DNA of 25,844 bases. Source: SSC3 sp035477015 (lineage in GTDB: Bacteria > Actinomycetota > Actinomycetes > Propionibacteriales > Nocardioidaceae). A program made the translations under genes and the position numbers. The notes beneath the pieces were generated by a model. It did not search any database. It saw only the letters and a program-made list of their open reading frames with translations, and was not told the DNA's origin. The stretch lies in contig DATILB010000023.1 in the NCBI GenBank assembly GCA_035477015.1, forward strand, positions 1 through 25,844. The letters run 5' to 3'. Positions 15,901 through 25,398 of the stretch are shown here, one piece after another (the stretch's first letter is position 1; every line of letters begins with the position of its first letter).

Positions 15901-16122
15901 GTCGCACTTCTCGCCCCCATCGCCGTCCTCGGCGGACGTGCGGGGCTCGAGGTCCTGCAGCCTGCTGTGCTGGCGGTCATGGGTGTTCTGGTCACCAGCA
16001 CGTTGGTCAACCTGGTTGCCCTTCCTGCGCTGTACCTGCGCTTCGGGAAGGACGCCGACTTCGACAACTGGGTGGACGAGCTGCTCGAGGCAGTCCCCGA
16101 CGCCGACCCCGTCAGCGCCTAG
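12934..16122 (+). CDS. RND-family efflux pump subunit, divergent CzcA/CusA-like (RND1)
   Basis: 1062 aa from ATG 12934; the GGGAGG at 12919-12924 and the match of MRWVVGSSLKF to the start of the second pump set this start, 13 codons after the first ATG. It has the RND layout: TM1 near residues 14-32, first porter domain (LPEFSPPTVEVQTEALGLS), TM2-6 around 345-510, TM7 near 545-565, second porter domain, and TM8-12 around 870-1030. It is a paralogue of the pump at 16589 but departs at key places. In TM4 AIVDDAVNDVDA keeps the DD pair (423-424) but has Ala420 and Asp430 where the partner has Asp and Glu. The usually conserved TM10 ARNG reads ARGL. It also has a C-x5-C pair (297, 303). It may be a non-translocating partner of RND2. 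Substrate unknown; metal efflux is the family precedent. Confidence 0.92.
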   Translation: MMRWVVGSSLKFHRLIVAAAVGVIAFGIVQVGRTPVDALPEFSPPTVEVQTEALGLSAAEVEQLITVPLEQDLLVGVAFLDEIESVSLPGLSSVVMTFEPGTDLLDARQVVQERLTQAVGIAGLPAVAKLPQMIQPLSTNSRVSMVKLTSSELSAIEMSVLARWVISPRLLGVSGVANVAIWGNRERQLQVLVDPQRLQRKGITLSQIVRTAGNSLEVSPLSYLEASSPGTGGFIETGNQRLNVFHEQAISTPEELAQVPLEGTDGERVTVNGEPELLGDVTDVVENHQPLIGDTSCSAGSQCLLLVVEKFPGASTVDVSDGVDSAIAALRPGLADMTLDSSVYRPAAYVDSALDNLGWALLIGAALLMLLILAFFDWRRSVIAAATIVVSSATAVVMLDVLGATVDLMVVAGLVLGLTAIVDDAVNDVDAIIARLRARRDDGDARRLPTVIIEAATLARGPVLYAALIVAAAAIPLLFLRGEGGAFLPSIALSYLLAVGASMLSALVILPVMCMLLVGNAPARARESRVAGSLHARYDSMGPQLVARPVAAFAVIAALAAGGFIAAPFLESSLRPALQERAVLMNVEAAPGTSLLRMTELTTAAVADLEALPGIREANAHVGRAITSDQKVDVNQGQIWVSMDDAADYDKSVAAISGTLSSNPELTGEVLTYSDQRVRDVLREAEHDVVVRVYGEDAAVLDAKAEELRAAIEQLDGVSTVNVDAAPEEPTVEVRVDLAKAQQLGIKPGDVRRAASALLGGITVGHLFQNQKVFDVVVWGAPQVREDENDLRNLLIDTPDGRTIRLGDVAEVANVPNDTVIRHESVARFLELTADVSGRDVSDVTSDVEAAIAATAFPLDHHAEVIDLYAERQADTTRLIGVAVAVLIAIFLLLQAAFRSWRLAVLGLVTLPVAVTGGLFVALLDGGTVKLGTIAGILVGLGLAARGLVTFVRHCQHLQIHEGVAFDDALVVRATRDRLVPMLQSALATVALLAPIAVLGGRAGLEVLQPAVLAVMGVLVTSTLVNLVALPALYLRFGKDADFDNWVDELLEAVPDADPVSA

Positions 16123-16131
16123 GAGGCGATC

Positions 16132-16563
16132 ATGAACCAGAGCCGCATCGTAGTCGCGGGCGTCGTCCTGCTAGCCGGACTGCTGTCGTCCTGCGCAGCG
16201 TCGGTCTCGGATGCCTACGTCATCAAGAACGACCCAGGGAGCGTGAAGCTGGTCGCCGGCACGGAACACGGTGTCGTGAGCCTCACCGAGGCTGCCGTCA
16301 ACCGGCTGCAGATCCAGACTGCCCGGGTTACGCGCGCCGGCAAGGCGCTGGTCGTCCCGTCCGACGCGGTCTTCGTGGACTCCGACGGAGCCTGGTGGCT
16401 CTTCACGAACCCGGAGCCGCAGAAGTACGTGCGCGTGAAGATCGAGATTCGTCGCGAGGCGGACGGCAAGGCCTTCCTGGCGGCCGGACCGAAGGTAGGC
16501 ACGGAAGTCGTCATCGTCGGCGCCGCAGAGCTCTCTGGCGTCGAACAGGCCGTCGGACACTGA
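16132..16563 (+). CDS. Minimal adaptor-like lipoprotein between two RND pumps
   Basis: 143 aa, starting behind AGGAGG nine bases after the RND1 stop. A lipoprotein signal peptide ends at the lipobox LLSSC (Cys21). The rest resembles only the ends of CusB/HlyD-type adaptors. VVSLTEAAVNRLQIQTARVTR matches the segment that usually precedes the lipoyl domain. Then, without any hairpin or lipoyl half, LVVPSDAVFVDSDGAWWLFTNPEPQKYVRVKI and LAAGPKVGTEVVIVGAAEL match the membrane-proximal domain (VPxxAVxxDGxxxxVFV...GLKxGExVVxxGA). Typical adaptors are about 350-450 aa. There is no sign of frameshift: the frame is clean, and both flanking genes have their own ribosome sites. It probably sits on the outer face of the membrane and docks to the RND porter domains. 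Function inferred from context and partial similarity. Confidence 0.8.
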   Translation: MNQSRIVVAGVVLLAGLLSSCAASVSDAYVIKNDPGSVKLVAGTEHGVVSLTEAAVNRLQIQTARVTRAGKALVVPSDAVFVDSDGAWWLFTNPEPQKYVRVKIEIRREADGKAFLAAGPKVGTEVVIVGAAELSGVEQAVGH

Positions 16564-16588
16564 CAGCCCAACAGAAGGGGTCACCATC

Positions 16589-19500
16589 ATGAGGTGGGTT
16601 GTCGGGTCGAGCCTGAAGTTCCGGTTCATCGTCGTCGCCATGGCCGCCGCTCTGATGTTCTTCGGCGTGCAGCGGATGGACGACACACCGATCGACGTCT
16701 TCCCGGAGTTCGCGCCGCCGAAGGTCGAGATCCACACGATCGCCATCGGGCTGGCCCCGACCGAGGTCGAGTCGCTGATCACGGTCCCGCTCGAGCAGGC
16801 ACTCAACGGCATCCCGGGGGTCAACGAGATTCGCTCCAAGTCGGTCGAGCAGCTGTCGCAGATCGTCCTGCTCTTCGACCAGGGGACCGACCTGCTCGAG
16901 GCCCGACAGCTGGTGGCAGAACGCATGGCCACCGTCACGTCGACGCTGCCCACCTGGGCCGCTCCACCGGTCATGTTGCAACCGATGTCGGCCACCAGTC
17001 GGGTCCTCAAGATCGGGCTCTCCATCACCGATCCCGAGCTCGACCTGATGGACCTGTCGATGACGGCGTACTGGAAGATCCGGTCGCGCCTGCTCAGGGT
17101 CCCCGGAGTGGCCAACATCCCCATCTGGGGCGAGCGGCTCGAGATGCTGCAGGTCCAGGCTGACCCGGTTCGCATGGCCAAGGCGAAAGTGACGCTCGAG
17201 CAGGTCATGACGGCGACAGCGGACACGCTCGACGCCGGCCTGTTGCGCTACTCCGAAGGGCACTTCATCGGCAGGGGCGGCTGGGTCGAGCGCAACAACC
17301 AACGAAGCAGCGTCAGACACGTACTCCCGATCCTGAACTCGGGCGACCTGGCGAACGTGCCCATCCGCAACCTGAACGGCAAGGAGATCCGCCTCGGCGA
17401 CGTCGCCGACCTGGTCCGAGACCACCAGCTCCTCATCGGCGATGCCGTGATCAACAACGGCGAAGGGCTGATGCTCATCGTCGAGAAGCTGCCCTGGGCC
17501 AACACCATGGACGTGACCCGAGGAATCGAGGAGGCACTCGACGAGCTCCGTCCCGGCCTGAACGGGATCGCCGTGGACGCGTCGATCTTCCGGCCCGCCA
17601 CGTTCATCGATGACTCGGTCAACAACCTGAAGAAGGCGCTGATCCTCGGGGCCCTCCTGATGATCCTGATGCTGTGCCTGTTCCTGTACTCGTGGCGCAC
17701 CGCCCTGATCAGTGTGGTGACCATCCCGTTGTCACTCCTGGCCGCTCTGCTGGTGCTCGACAGTCAGGGCACCACGATCAACACGATGGTCCTCGCCGGC
17801 TTCGTCATAGCGCTCGGCGACATCGTGGACGACTCCATCATCGGCATCGAGAACGTCGTACGCCGGCTGCGGCAGCATCGCAGCGAGGGCGGCTCAAGGC
17901 CGACCGCCAAGGTCATCCTCGACGCCTCCATGGAGGTTCGGGGGGCGATCGTCTACGCAACGATCATCGAGGTCGTCGCCATTCTGCCGATCTTCCTGCT
18001 GGATGGCCTCTCCGGGTCGTTCTTCAGGCCACTCGCGCTGGCGTACGCACTCGCGCTGCTCGCTTCCATGGTTGTGGCGCTGACCGTCACTCCGGCCCTC
18101 AGCCTCATCTTCTTCCGTAGCGAAGGGTCGCTGAGGGATAAGGAGTCTCCCCTCGTACCCCCGCTGAAGCGCGGCTACGTGTGGCTGTTGTCCAAGATCG
18201 TCCGCCAGCCGCGGCGGGCGTACCTGGCCGTCGGTGCCACGACCGTGGCCGGCCTGATTGTCATGCCGGTACTGGGACAGTCGCTGCTCCCGAACTTCAA
18301 GGAACGCGACTTCCTGATGCACTGGCTGGCCAAGCCGGACACGTCCCTGGCGGAGGAGGTCCGGACGACGAAGCTGGTCAACGCCGAGCTCCTCGCGATA
18401 CCCGGTGTTCGCAATGCCGGGAGCCACATCGGCAACGCATTACTGGGCGACGAGCCCTACGGCGTGTACTTCGGCGAGAACTGGATCAGCGTGGACCCGT
18501 CGGTGGACTACGACCAGACGCGGGCGAAGATCCAGGAAGTGGTCGACAGCTACCCCGGGATCTACCGCGACGTCCTTACCTACCTCAAGGAACGCATCCG
18601 GGAAGTGCTGACCGGCACGAGCGAGGCCATCACGATCAGGATCTCGGGCCAGGACCTCGGCCTGCTGCGAGAGAAGGCCGAAGAGGTCAACGCCTTGCTG
18701 GGCGAGATCCCGGGCGTCATCGACAACCACGCTGAGTTCCAGTCGCCGATCCCGCAGATCGAGGTGGAAGTAGACCTCGCGGCTGCCAGAGAGCACGGTG
18801 TCAAGCCGGGAGACGTACGACGTGCCGCGTCTCGACTGATCGCAGGCGAGGAGGCCGGCGACATCTACCGCGACGGCCGGGCCTACGACGTACAGGTGTG
18901 GAGCCCACCCGAGACCAGGGAGAGCTTGACGGACCTGCAGAACCTGCTCATCGACACTCCCGGCGGGGGTCACGTCCGCTTGAAGGACGTCACCGAGATC
19001 AAGATCGTGCCCGTCCCGAACGTGATCCATCACAACAACCTGTTCCGGAGCATCGATGTCGGCGCCAACATCGACGACTCACGGGACCTAGGCGCAGTCG
19101 TATCAGATGTCGAGGACCGTCTCGCCACGGTCGAGTGGCCACTGGAGTTCCGCGCCGAGATGCTCGGCGAGTACACCGAGCGTGAAAAGGCCTCGAACCG
19201 GCTCTATCTCTTCTCCGGCATTGCGGCTCTGGTCATCTTCCTGTTGCTGCAGGCCTCGTTCATGAGCTGGCGGCTGGCCACCATGTTCTTCGTGACCCTG
19301 CCGATCGCACTCGTCGGCGGCGTGCTCGCGGCGTACATGGGCGGGCGCATCATCTCCCTCGGGTCCCTGGTGGGCTTCCTCACTGTGTTCGGCATCGTGG
19401 CTCGCAACGGAATCATGCTGATCAGCCATGCCCAGCATCTCGAGGAGGTCGAGAACGAGCCGTTCGGGCCCGAGCTCGTCATCCGTGCCGCCAAGGAGCG

Positions 19501-19720
19501 GCTGGTGCCGATCATGATGACCGTGCTCACCACCGGGCTGGCGCTCATCCCGCTGATCGTCTCGGGCTCGATCCCCGGCCAGGAGATCGAGCACCCGATG
19601 GCGGTGGTCATCCTGGGTGGCCTCATCACAGCCACGCTGCTCAACCTGTTCGTCGTCCCGTCGCTCTACCTGCGGTTCGCCAAGAGCCGGAAGAGCGGAG
19701 AGATGCCGGTCATGGCCTAA
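16589..19720 (+). CDS. RND-family efflux pump subunit, CzcA/CusA-like (RND2)
   Basis: 1043 aa behind GAAGGGG, 25 bp after the adaptor stop. Standard RND architecture: TM1 (about 12-29), porter domain 1 (DVFPEFAPPKVEIHTIAIGLAPTEVESLITVPLEQ), TM2-6 (about 335-510), TM7 (about 540-560), porter domain 2, TM8-12 (about 870-1030). TM4 carries GDIVDDSIIGIENV with D411, D414, D415 and E421, the acidic set that carries protons in heavy-metal RND pumps (compare DFGxxVDGAVVMVEN in CzcA). TM10 keeps FGIVARNGIML. These features suggest an active proton-driven pump. The CusA methionine ladder is not evident to me, so the substrate may not be copper. Its stop overlaps the stop of the convergent gene by 4 bp. 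Confidence 0.94.
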   Translation: MRWVVGSSLKFRFIVVAMAAALMFFGVQRMDDTPIDVFPEFAPPKVEIHTIAIGLAPTEVESLITVPLEQALNGIPGVNEIRSKSVEQLSQIVLLFDQGTDLLEARQLVAERMATVTSTLPTWAAPPVMLQPMSATSRVLKIGLSITDPELDLMDLSMTAYWKIRSRLLRVPGVANIPIWGERLEMLQVQADPVRMAKAKVTLEQVMTATADTLDAGLLRYSEGHFIGRGGWVERNNQRSSVRHVLPILNSGDLANVPIRNLNGKEIRLGDVADLVRDHQLLIGDAVINNGEGLMLIVEKLPWANTMDVTRGIEEALDELRPGLNGIAVDASIFRPATFIDDSVNNLKKALILGALLMILMLCLFLYSWRTALISVVTIPLSLLAALLVLDSQGTTINTMVLAGFVIALGDIVDDSIIGIENVVRRLRQHRSEGGSRPTAKVILDASMEVRGAIVYATIIEVVAILPIFLLDGLSGSFFRPLALAYALALLASMVVALTVTPALSLIFFRSEGSLRDKESPLVPPLKRGYVWLLSKIVRQPRRAYLAVGATTVAGLIVMPVLGQSLLPNFKERDFLMHWLAKPDTSLAEEVRTTKLVNAELLAIPGVRNAGSHIGNALLGDEPYGVYFGENWISVDPSVDYDQTRAKIQEVVDSYPGIYRDVLTYLKERIREVLTGTSEAITIRISGQDLGLLREKAEEVNALLGEIPGVIDNHAEFQSPIPQIEVEVDLAAAREHGVKPGDVRRAASRLIAGEEAGDIYRDGRAYDVQVWSPPETRESLTDLQNLLIDTPGGGHVRLKDVTEIKIVPVPNVIHHNNLFRSIDVGANIDDSRDLGAVVSDVEDRLATVEWPLEFRAEMLGEYTEREKASNRLYLFSGIAALVIFLLLQASFMSWRLATMFFVTLPIALVGGVLAAYMGGRIISLGSLVGFLTVFGIVARNGIMLISHAQHLEEVENEPFGPELVIRAAKERLVPIMMTVLTTGLALIPLIVSGSIPGQEIEHPMAVVILGGLITATLLNLFVVPSLYLRFAKSRKSGEMPVMA

Positions 19721-20157
19721 ACAGGTGGCAGGGACTCGATGTCGGCGAGCACGACCTCGCGGTCCTCAGGGTCATCGAGCGCCTCGGCCAGCGCGAGCGC
19801 CTGCTCGCGCGCATGCCGAGCCGACTCGGTGTCGCCCGCGATGGCGTGGCCTCGGGCCAACGCCTCGTAGGCGCTGGCCCTGACCCAGTCATCGACTCCG
19901 TCGCGGTCGGCGTACTCGAGGCACCGGCGTGCGTGGAACAGCGCAGGCTCGCCACGCCGGAGTACGGCGTACACGCGCGAGCACTGCCACTCCCCGATCG
20001 CACGGTTCTGGTCGTTGCCCACGTTGTCCCAGTGGAAGCGCGACGCATGCGCCATGTGCAGCATGCGGTCGTCCTCGTCCGCGGTGCGTGAATCCTGCTC
20101 GAGCAGCGCCGCGGTGCTGTTGAACAGCTCCACGGCGAGCCCGCGCTCGTCAGTCAT
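19717..20157 (-). CDS. Small helical-repeat (TPR-like) protein of unknown function
   Basis: 146 aa, all predicted helical and without signal peptide or membrane segment. The pattern AIGEWQCSRVYAVLRRGEPALFHARRCLEYADRDGVDD, WVRASAYEALARGHAIAGDTESARHAREQALALAEALDD resembles two to three TPR-like helical hairpins (A..G....A......AL). The start ATG is 11 bp downstream of the icd stop on the same strand, so it is likely cotranscribed with icd. Its TAG overlaps the TAA of RND2 on the opposite strand. No enzymatic motif; a protein-binding role is inferred from the fold. Confidence 0.78.
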   Translation of the reverse strand: MTDERGLAVELFNSTAALLEQDSRTADEDDRMLHMAHASRFHWDNVGNDQNRAIGEWQCSRVYAVLRRGEPALFHARRCLEYADRDGVDDWVRASAYEALARGHAIAGDTESARHAREQALALAEALDDPEDREVVLADIESLPPV

Positions 20158-20168
20158 GACGCGAGCCG

Positions 20169-22388
<2,220 letters not shown>

Positions 22389-22421
22389 GTCGGTTCCCTG
22401 TCCCTAGCTTCTGCGAAAATG

Positions 22422-22441
22422 TCTTGACGTCAAGATATCTT
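22422..22441. promoter_or_regulatory. Palindromic operator candidate between icd and secreted-protein gene
   Basis: TCTTGACGTCAAGA (22422-22435) is a perfect 14-bp palindrome. It overlaps a second perfect palindrome AAGATATCTT (22432-22441). The result is three alternately oriented AAGA/TCTT half-sites in 20 bp, AT-rich against a GC-rich background, 34 bp upstream of the icd start. Each strand also offers a TTGACG -35-like hexamer. Looks like a dimeric regulator site; the regulator is not identifiable here. Confidence 0.5.
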
Positions 22442-22591
22442 ACCCGGCCGGACTCTCGACGTACTCCGCGGCCCATCCTGCCGCTTTCTGCCCACCCAGG
22501 CGAGTGGGGGAACACCGCCCGGACATGCCATTGCCGAGTGGCTCCGCCGCGACGACCATCAACAGTGGGGCGCCTGTCGAAAGGAGCCCCC

Positions 22592-23146
22592 ATGCATCGC
22601 CACAGCAGCATTTTGTTGGCTTTCGTCACCACTGCCCTCGTCTGCGCCGGGGGTCCGGCCGTGGCCGCGCCGGTCGAGAGCGGGCACTTCCACGACGTCT
22701 TCACCGAAGCGATTCCCGACCTGTGCGGGGTCGAGGGTCAGCTCGACAACGACGTGAGCGGCAGCTTCACGTTCAACCCCCGAACGGGCCTCTATCGCGA
22801 GTCCGTGCACGGCACGGTCGTCTGGACGAACCTCGAGACGGGGAAGACGTTCACCGAGGCCTTCACGGCCAATTCGCGCGACGTCGCGTTCACCGACAAC
22901 GGGGATGGGACTTTCACGATTCTCGTGTACGCAGCAGGTGGGTACCACTCCTTCGACAGCGACGGGAAGATCTTCCTCAGGGACCCGGGCACGACTCGGT
23001 TCACCCTGCTGCTCGACGACAACGGGACTCCGGAGGACTTCGAGGATGACTTTGTGACGTTCCTCGACACGGTCAAGGAGAGCACCGGTCTCAACGAGCT
23101 CGAGGGTCACGACTTCTGCGAGGACTTCCTGACAGTCACGAGCTGA
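22592..23146 (+). CDS. Small secreted protein of unknown function
   Basis: 184 aa from ATG 22592 behind GAAAGGAG. The frame is open from further upstream, but that part lies across the icd promoter and lacks a ribosome site. A Sec signal peptide (MHRHSSILLAFVTTALVCAGGPAVA) precedes APVESGHFHDVFTEAIPDLCG. The mature domain is acidic and rich in predicted beta strands (SGSFTFNPRTGLYRESVHGTVVW, NGDGTFTILVYAAGG, TTRFTLLLDDNGTPEDFEDD). It has exactly two mature cysteines, one near each end (DLCG and DFCED), which could form one disulfide. Similar small beta-barrel-like secreted proteins are common in actinobacteria; no activity is assigned. It stands alone, followed by a hairpin before mdh. Confidence 0.82.
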   Translation: MHRHSSILLAFVTTALVCAGGPAVAAPVESGHFHDVFTEAIPDLCGVEGQLDNDVSGSFTFNPRTGLYRESVHGTVVWTNLETGKTFTEAFTANSRDVAFTDNGDGTFTILVYAAGGYHSFDSDGKIFLRDPGTTRFTLLLDDNGTPEDFEDDFVTFLDTVKESTGLNELEGHDFCEDFLTVTS

Positions 23147-23164
23147 ACCACTATCCGACCGGCC

Positions 23165-23192
23165 GCTAGCAGTCACCGCGGTGGCTGCTAGC
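23165..23192. terminator. Long hairpin between secreted-protein gene and mdh
   Basis: A 28-base near-perfect inverted repeat whose arms begin GCTAGCAG and end CTGCTAGC. Twelve to thirteen base pairs form with one G-T wobble and a loop of two to four bases. There is no following T run, so a classical intrinsic terminator is not certain. It lies 18 bases after the stop of the secreted-protein gene and 37 bases before the mdh start. It could end the first transcript or be an operator for mdh; the right arm contains a TAGCGT -10-like hexamer. Confidence 0.45.
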
Positions 23193-23195
23193 GTC

Positions 23196-23210
23196 GGGGC
23201 GTTCAGCCCC
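23196..23210 (+). other. Small GC hairpin in the mdh leader
   Basis: GGGGC-gttca-GCCCC, a 5-bp stem with a 5-base loop, ends 9 bases before the AGGAG ribosome site of mdh at 23220. If transcription begins in the preceding palindrome the hairpin would be in the mRNA leader. It may be incidental. Confidence 0.3.
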
Positions 23211-23229
23211 ACACTCGCTAGGAGTCGTC

Positions 23230-24219
23230 GTGACCCAGCCCGTCAAGGTGGCCGTCACCGGTGCCGCCGGCCAGATCGGCTACAGCCTTCTCTTCCGGAT
23301 CGCGAGCGGTTCGCTCCTCGGTCCTGACACGCCCGTCCAGCTGCAGCTGCTCGAGATCGAGCCCGCACTCAAGGCGCTCGAGGGCGTCGTGATGGAGCTC
23401 GACGACTGCGCGTTCCCGACCCTCGCCGGCGTCGAGATCGGCCACGAGGCGAACAAGATCTTCGACGGCGTGAACCTCGCCCTGCTCGTCGGCGCGCGGC
23501 CGCGCGGCCCGGGCATGGAGCGTGGCGACCTGCTCTCCGCGAACGGCGCGATCTTCACCGCGCAGGGGAAGGCCCTCAACGAGGTGGCCGCGTCCGACGT
23601 ACGCATCGGTGTCACCGGCAACCCGGCGAACACCAACGCGCTCATCGCGATGAGCAACGCCCCCGACATCCCCACCGAGCGGTTCTCGGCGCTCACGCGG
23701 CTCGACCACAACCGCGCGATCTCGCAGCTGGCCGCCAAGACCGGCACGCCCGTCACCGAGATCAAGCACATGACGATCTGGGGCAACCACTCCGCGACGC
23801 AGTACCCCGACATCTTCCACGCCGAGGTCGGCGGCAAGAGCGCGTTCGACGCGATCGGCCAGGACCAGGGCTGGGTCGAGGACTACTTCATCCCGACGGT
23901 CGCCAAGCGCGGCGCGGCGATCATCGACGCCCGCGGCGCGTCGTCGGCAGCCTCCGCAGCCTCCGCCACCGTCGACGCCGCCCGTGACTGGCTGCGCGGC
24001 TCGGCTGACGGCGACTGGGTCTCGATGGCGGTCCGCTCGGACGGCTCGTACGGCGTACCCGAGGGCCTGATCTACTCCTTCCCCGTCACCACCAAGGGCG
24101 GCGACTGGGAGATCGTCCAGGGCCTCGAGATCTCGGAGTTCTCGCAGGGCAGGATGGACGCCACCGCGGCGGAGCTCATCGAGGAGCGCGACGCGGTCAA
24201 GGAGCTCGGCCTGATCTGA
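23230..24219 (+). CDS. mdh: Malate dehydrogenase (NAD-dependent)
   Basis: 329 aa with the Rossmann motif GAAGQIGYSLL (11-21), the substrate-binding arginines of the PRGPGMERGD mobile loop (R92, R98) and R162. The catalytic pair is D159 in TRLDHNR and H187 in IWGNHSATQYPD. These are all diagnostic of the roughly 330-aa MDH group found in actinobacteria. It interconverts malate and oxaloacetate in the TCA cycle. The GTG at 23230 follows AGGAG. It lies close to icd, so two TCA enzymes share the neighbourhood, though on opposite strands. The stop is 3 bp from the convergent DUF3017 stop. Confidence 0.98.
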   Translation: MTQPVKVAVTGAAGQIGYSLLFRIASGSLLGPDTPVQLQLLEIEPALKALEGVVMELDDCAFPTLAGVEIGHEANKIFDGVNLALLVGARPRGPGMERGDLLSANGAIFTAQGKALNEVAASDVRIGVTGNPANTNALIAMSNAPDIPTERFSALTRLDHNRAISQLAAKTGTPVTEIKHMTIWGNHSATQYPDIFHAEVGGKSAFDAIGQDQGWVEDYFIPTVAKRGAAIIDARGASSAASAASATVDAARDWLRGSADGDWVSMAVRSDGSYGVPEGLIYSFPVTTKGGDWEIVQGLEISEFSQGRMDATAAELIEERDAVKELGLI

Positions 24220-24222
24220 GGA

Positions 24223-24537
24223 TCAGACGGCGTCGGGCACGACTATCGCAAGCGTCAGTAGCCCGACGCCGAGGATCGTCAGGAACACCACGTCCAGCGA
24301 CTTCCTGCGCACCTTCAGCATCCCCGCCTTGTGGTCGGGCAGGATCAGCCGACAGGCCGCTCCCCCGAGCAAGCCGCCACCCATGACGCTGAGCCCGGTG
24401 CGGAAGTCGCCGAGGACCACGATGGCCAGGCCGACTGCGGCCGTCACGCCGACGATGATGTAGCAGAGCCCGCCGATGGTCGACGGGTAGCGGCGGGGCT
24501 CGTCGGGTCGGAGCTCCGGCTCGGGGAGCTGGTTCAC
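24223..24537 (-). CDS. DUF3017 small membrane protein
   Basis: 104 aa from GTG 24537, whose GTGA overlaps the folD stop. The frame is open further upstream, but that part lies inside folD in another frame. The sequence PSTIGGLCYIIVGVTAAVGLAIVV, FRTGLSVMGGGLLGGAACRLILPDHKAGMLKVRRKSLDVVFLTILGVGLLTLAIVVPDAV gives three hydrophobic segments (about 22-42, 48-65, 83-100) and a conserved-looking central LILPDHKAGMLKVRRKSLD. This matches the actinobacterial DUF3017 proteins that typically follow folD. Function unknown. Confidence 0.85.
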   Translation of the reverse strand: MNQLPEPELRPDEPRRYPSTIGGLCYIIVGVTAAVGLAIVVLGDFRTGLSVMGGGLLGGAACRLILPDHKAGMLKVRRKSLDVVFLTILGVGLLTLAIVVPDAV

Positions 24538-25388
24538 GCCAGGGACTGTTCGGCGGCCTCGACGATGTTGGCCAACAGCATCGCGCGGGTCATGGGCCCG
24601 ACGCCGCCCGGGTTCGGCGAGACCCAGCCGGCGACGTCGTACACGTCCGGTGCGAGATCGCCGACGATCTTGCCCTCGGCGTCGCGTGAGACACCCACGT
24701 CCAGCAGGGCGGCGCCGGGCTTCACCATGTCCCCGGTGATGACGTTGGGTACGCCGGCCGCGGCGACCACGATGTCGGCCTGGCGCACGTGGGTTGCCAG
24801 GTCGCGGGTGCCCGTGTGGCAGAGCGTGACTGTGGCGTTCTCCGACCGGCGGGTCATCAGCAGCCCGAGGGGGCGGCCGACCGTGATGCCACGGCCCACG
24901 ACACAGACCTCGGCACCCGCGATGTTGACGTCGTGGCGTCGCAGCAGCTCCACGATGCCGGCCGGGGTGCACGGGAGTGGCGCGGGCTCACCGAGCACGA
25001 GCCAGCCAAGGTTGGTGGGGTGCAGACCGTCGGCATCCTTGGCAGGGTCGATCAGACCCAGGATGTGGTTCTCGTCGATGTGCTTGGGCAGCGGGAGCTG
25101 CACGATGTAGCCGGTGCAGTCGGGGTTCGCGTTGAGGCCGGCGATCGCGTCCTCGACCGCCGACTGCGGTGTGTCTGCGGGCAGGTCCACGCGGAGCGAG
25201 TTGATGCCGACCTCGGCACAGTCCTTGTGCTTGCCGTTGACGTACCACCGGCTGCCCGGGTCGTCGCCGACGAGAACCGTGGCCAGCCCCGGGACGACTC
25301 CCGCCTCCCGCAGCTTGGCCACGCGCTCGGCGAGCTCCGCCTTGATGGTCGCGGAAGTGGCCTTGCCGTCGAGGATCTGTGCTGTCAC
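24534..25388 (-). CDS. folD: Bifunctional methylenetetrahydrofolate dehydrogenase/cyclohydrolase FolD
   Basis: 284 aa, the usual FolD length, from GTG 25388 (VTAQILDGK). The frame is open a further 79 codons upstream, but that part overlaps the neighbouring RTX gene and has no homology. The catalytic YxxxK is YVNGK (Y49, K53). Also present are GYIVQLPLPKHID, KDADGLHPTN, PCTPAGIVELL, the NADP-binding VVGRGITVGRPLG and the C-terminal SPNPGGVGPMTRAML. It converts 5,10-methylene-THF to 5,10-methenyl- and 10-formyl-THF for purine and formyl-methionine synthesis. It is translationally coupled to DUF3017 and begins 10 bp after the stop of the RTX-type gene. Confidence 0.98.
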   Translation of the reverse strand: MTAQILDGKATSATIKAELAERVAKLREAGVVPGLATVLVGDDPGSRWYVNGKHKDCAEVGINSLRVDLPADTPQSAVEDAIAGLNANPDCTGYIVQLPLPKHIDENHILGLIDPAKDADGLHPTNLGWLVLGEPAPLPCTPAGIVELLRRHDVNIAGAEVCVVGRGITVGRPLGLLMTRRSENATVTLCHTGTRDLATHVRQADIVVAAAGVPNVITGDMVKPGAALLDVGVSRDAEGKIVGDLAPDVYDVAGWVSPNPGGVGPMTRAMLLANIVEAAEQSLA

Positions 25389-25398
25389 GCGGGCGATT

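Noticed and set aside
16122..16588. Possibility that the 143-aa adaptor is a frameshifted remnant
   Set aside because: Clean frame, intact lipobox, good ribosome sites before it and before the next gene, and no adaptor-like sequence in other frames nearby.
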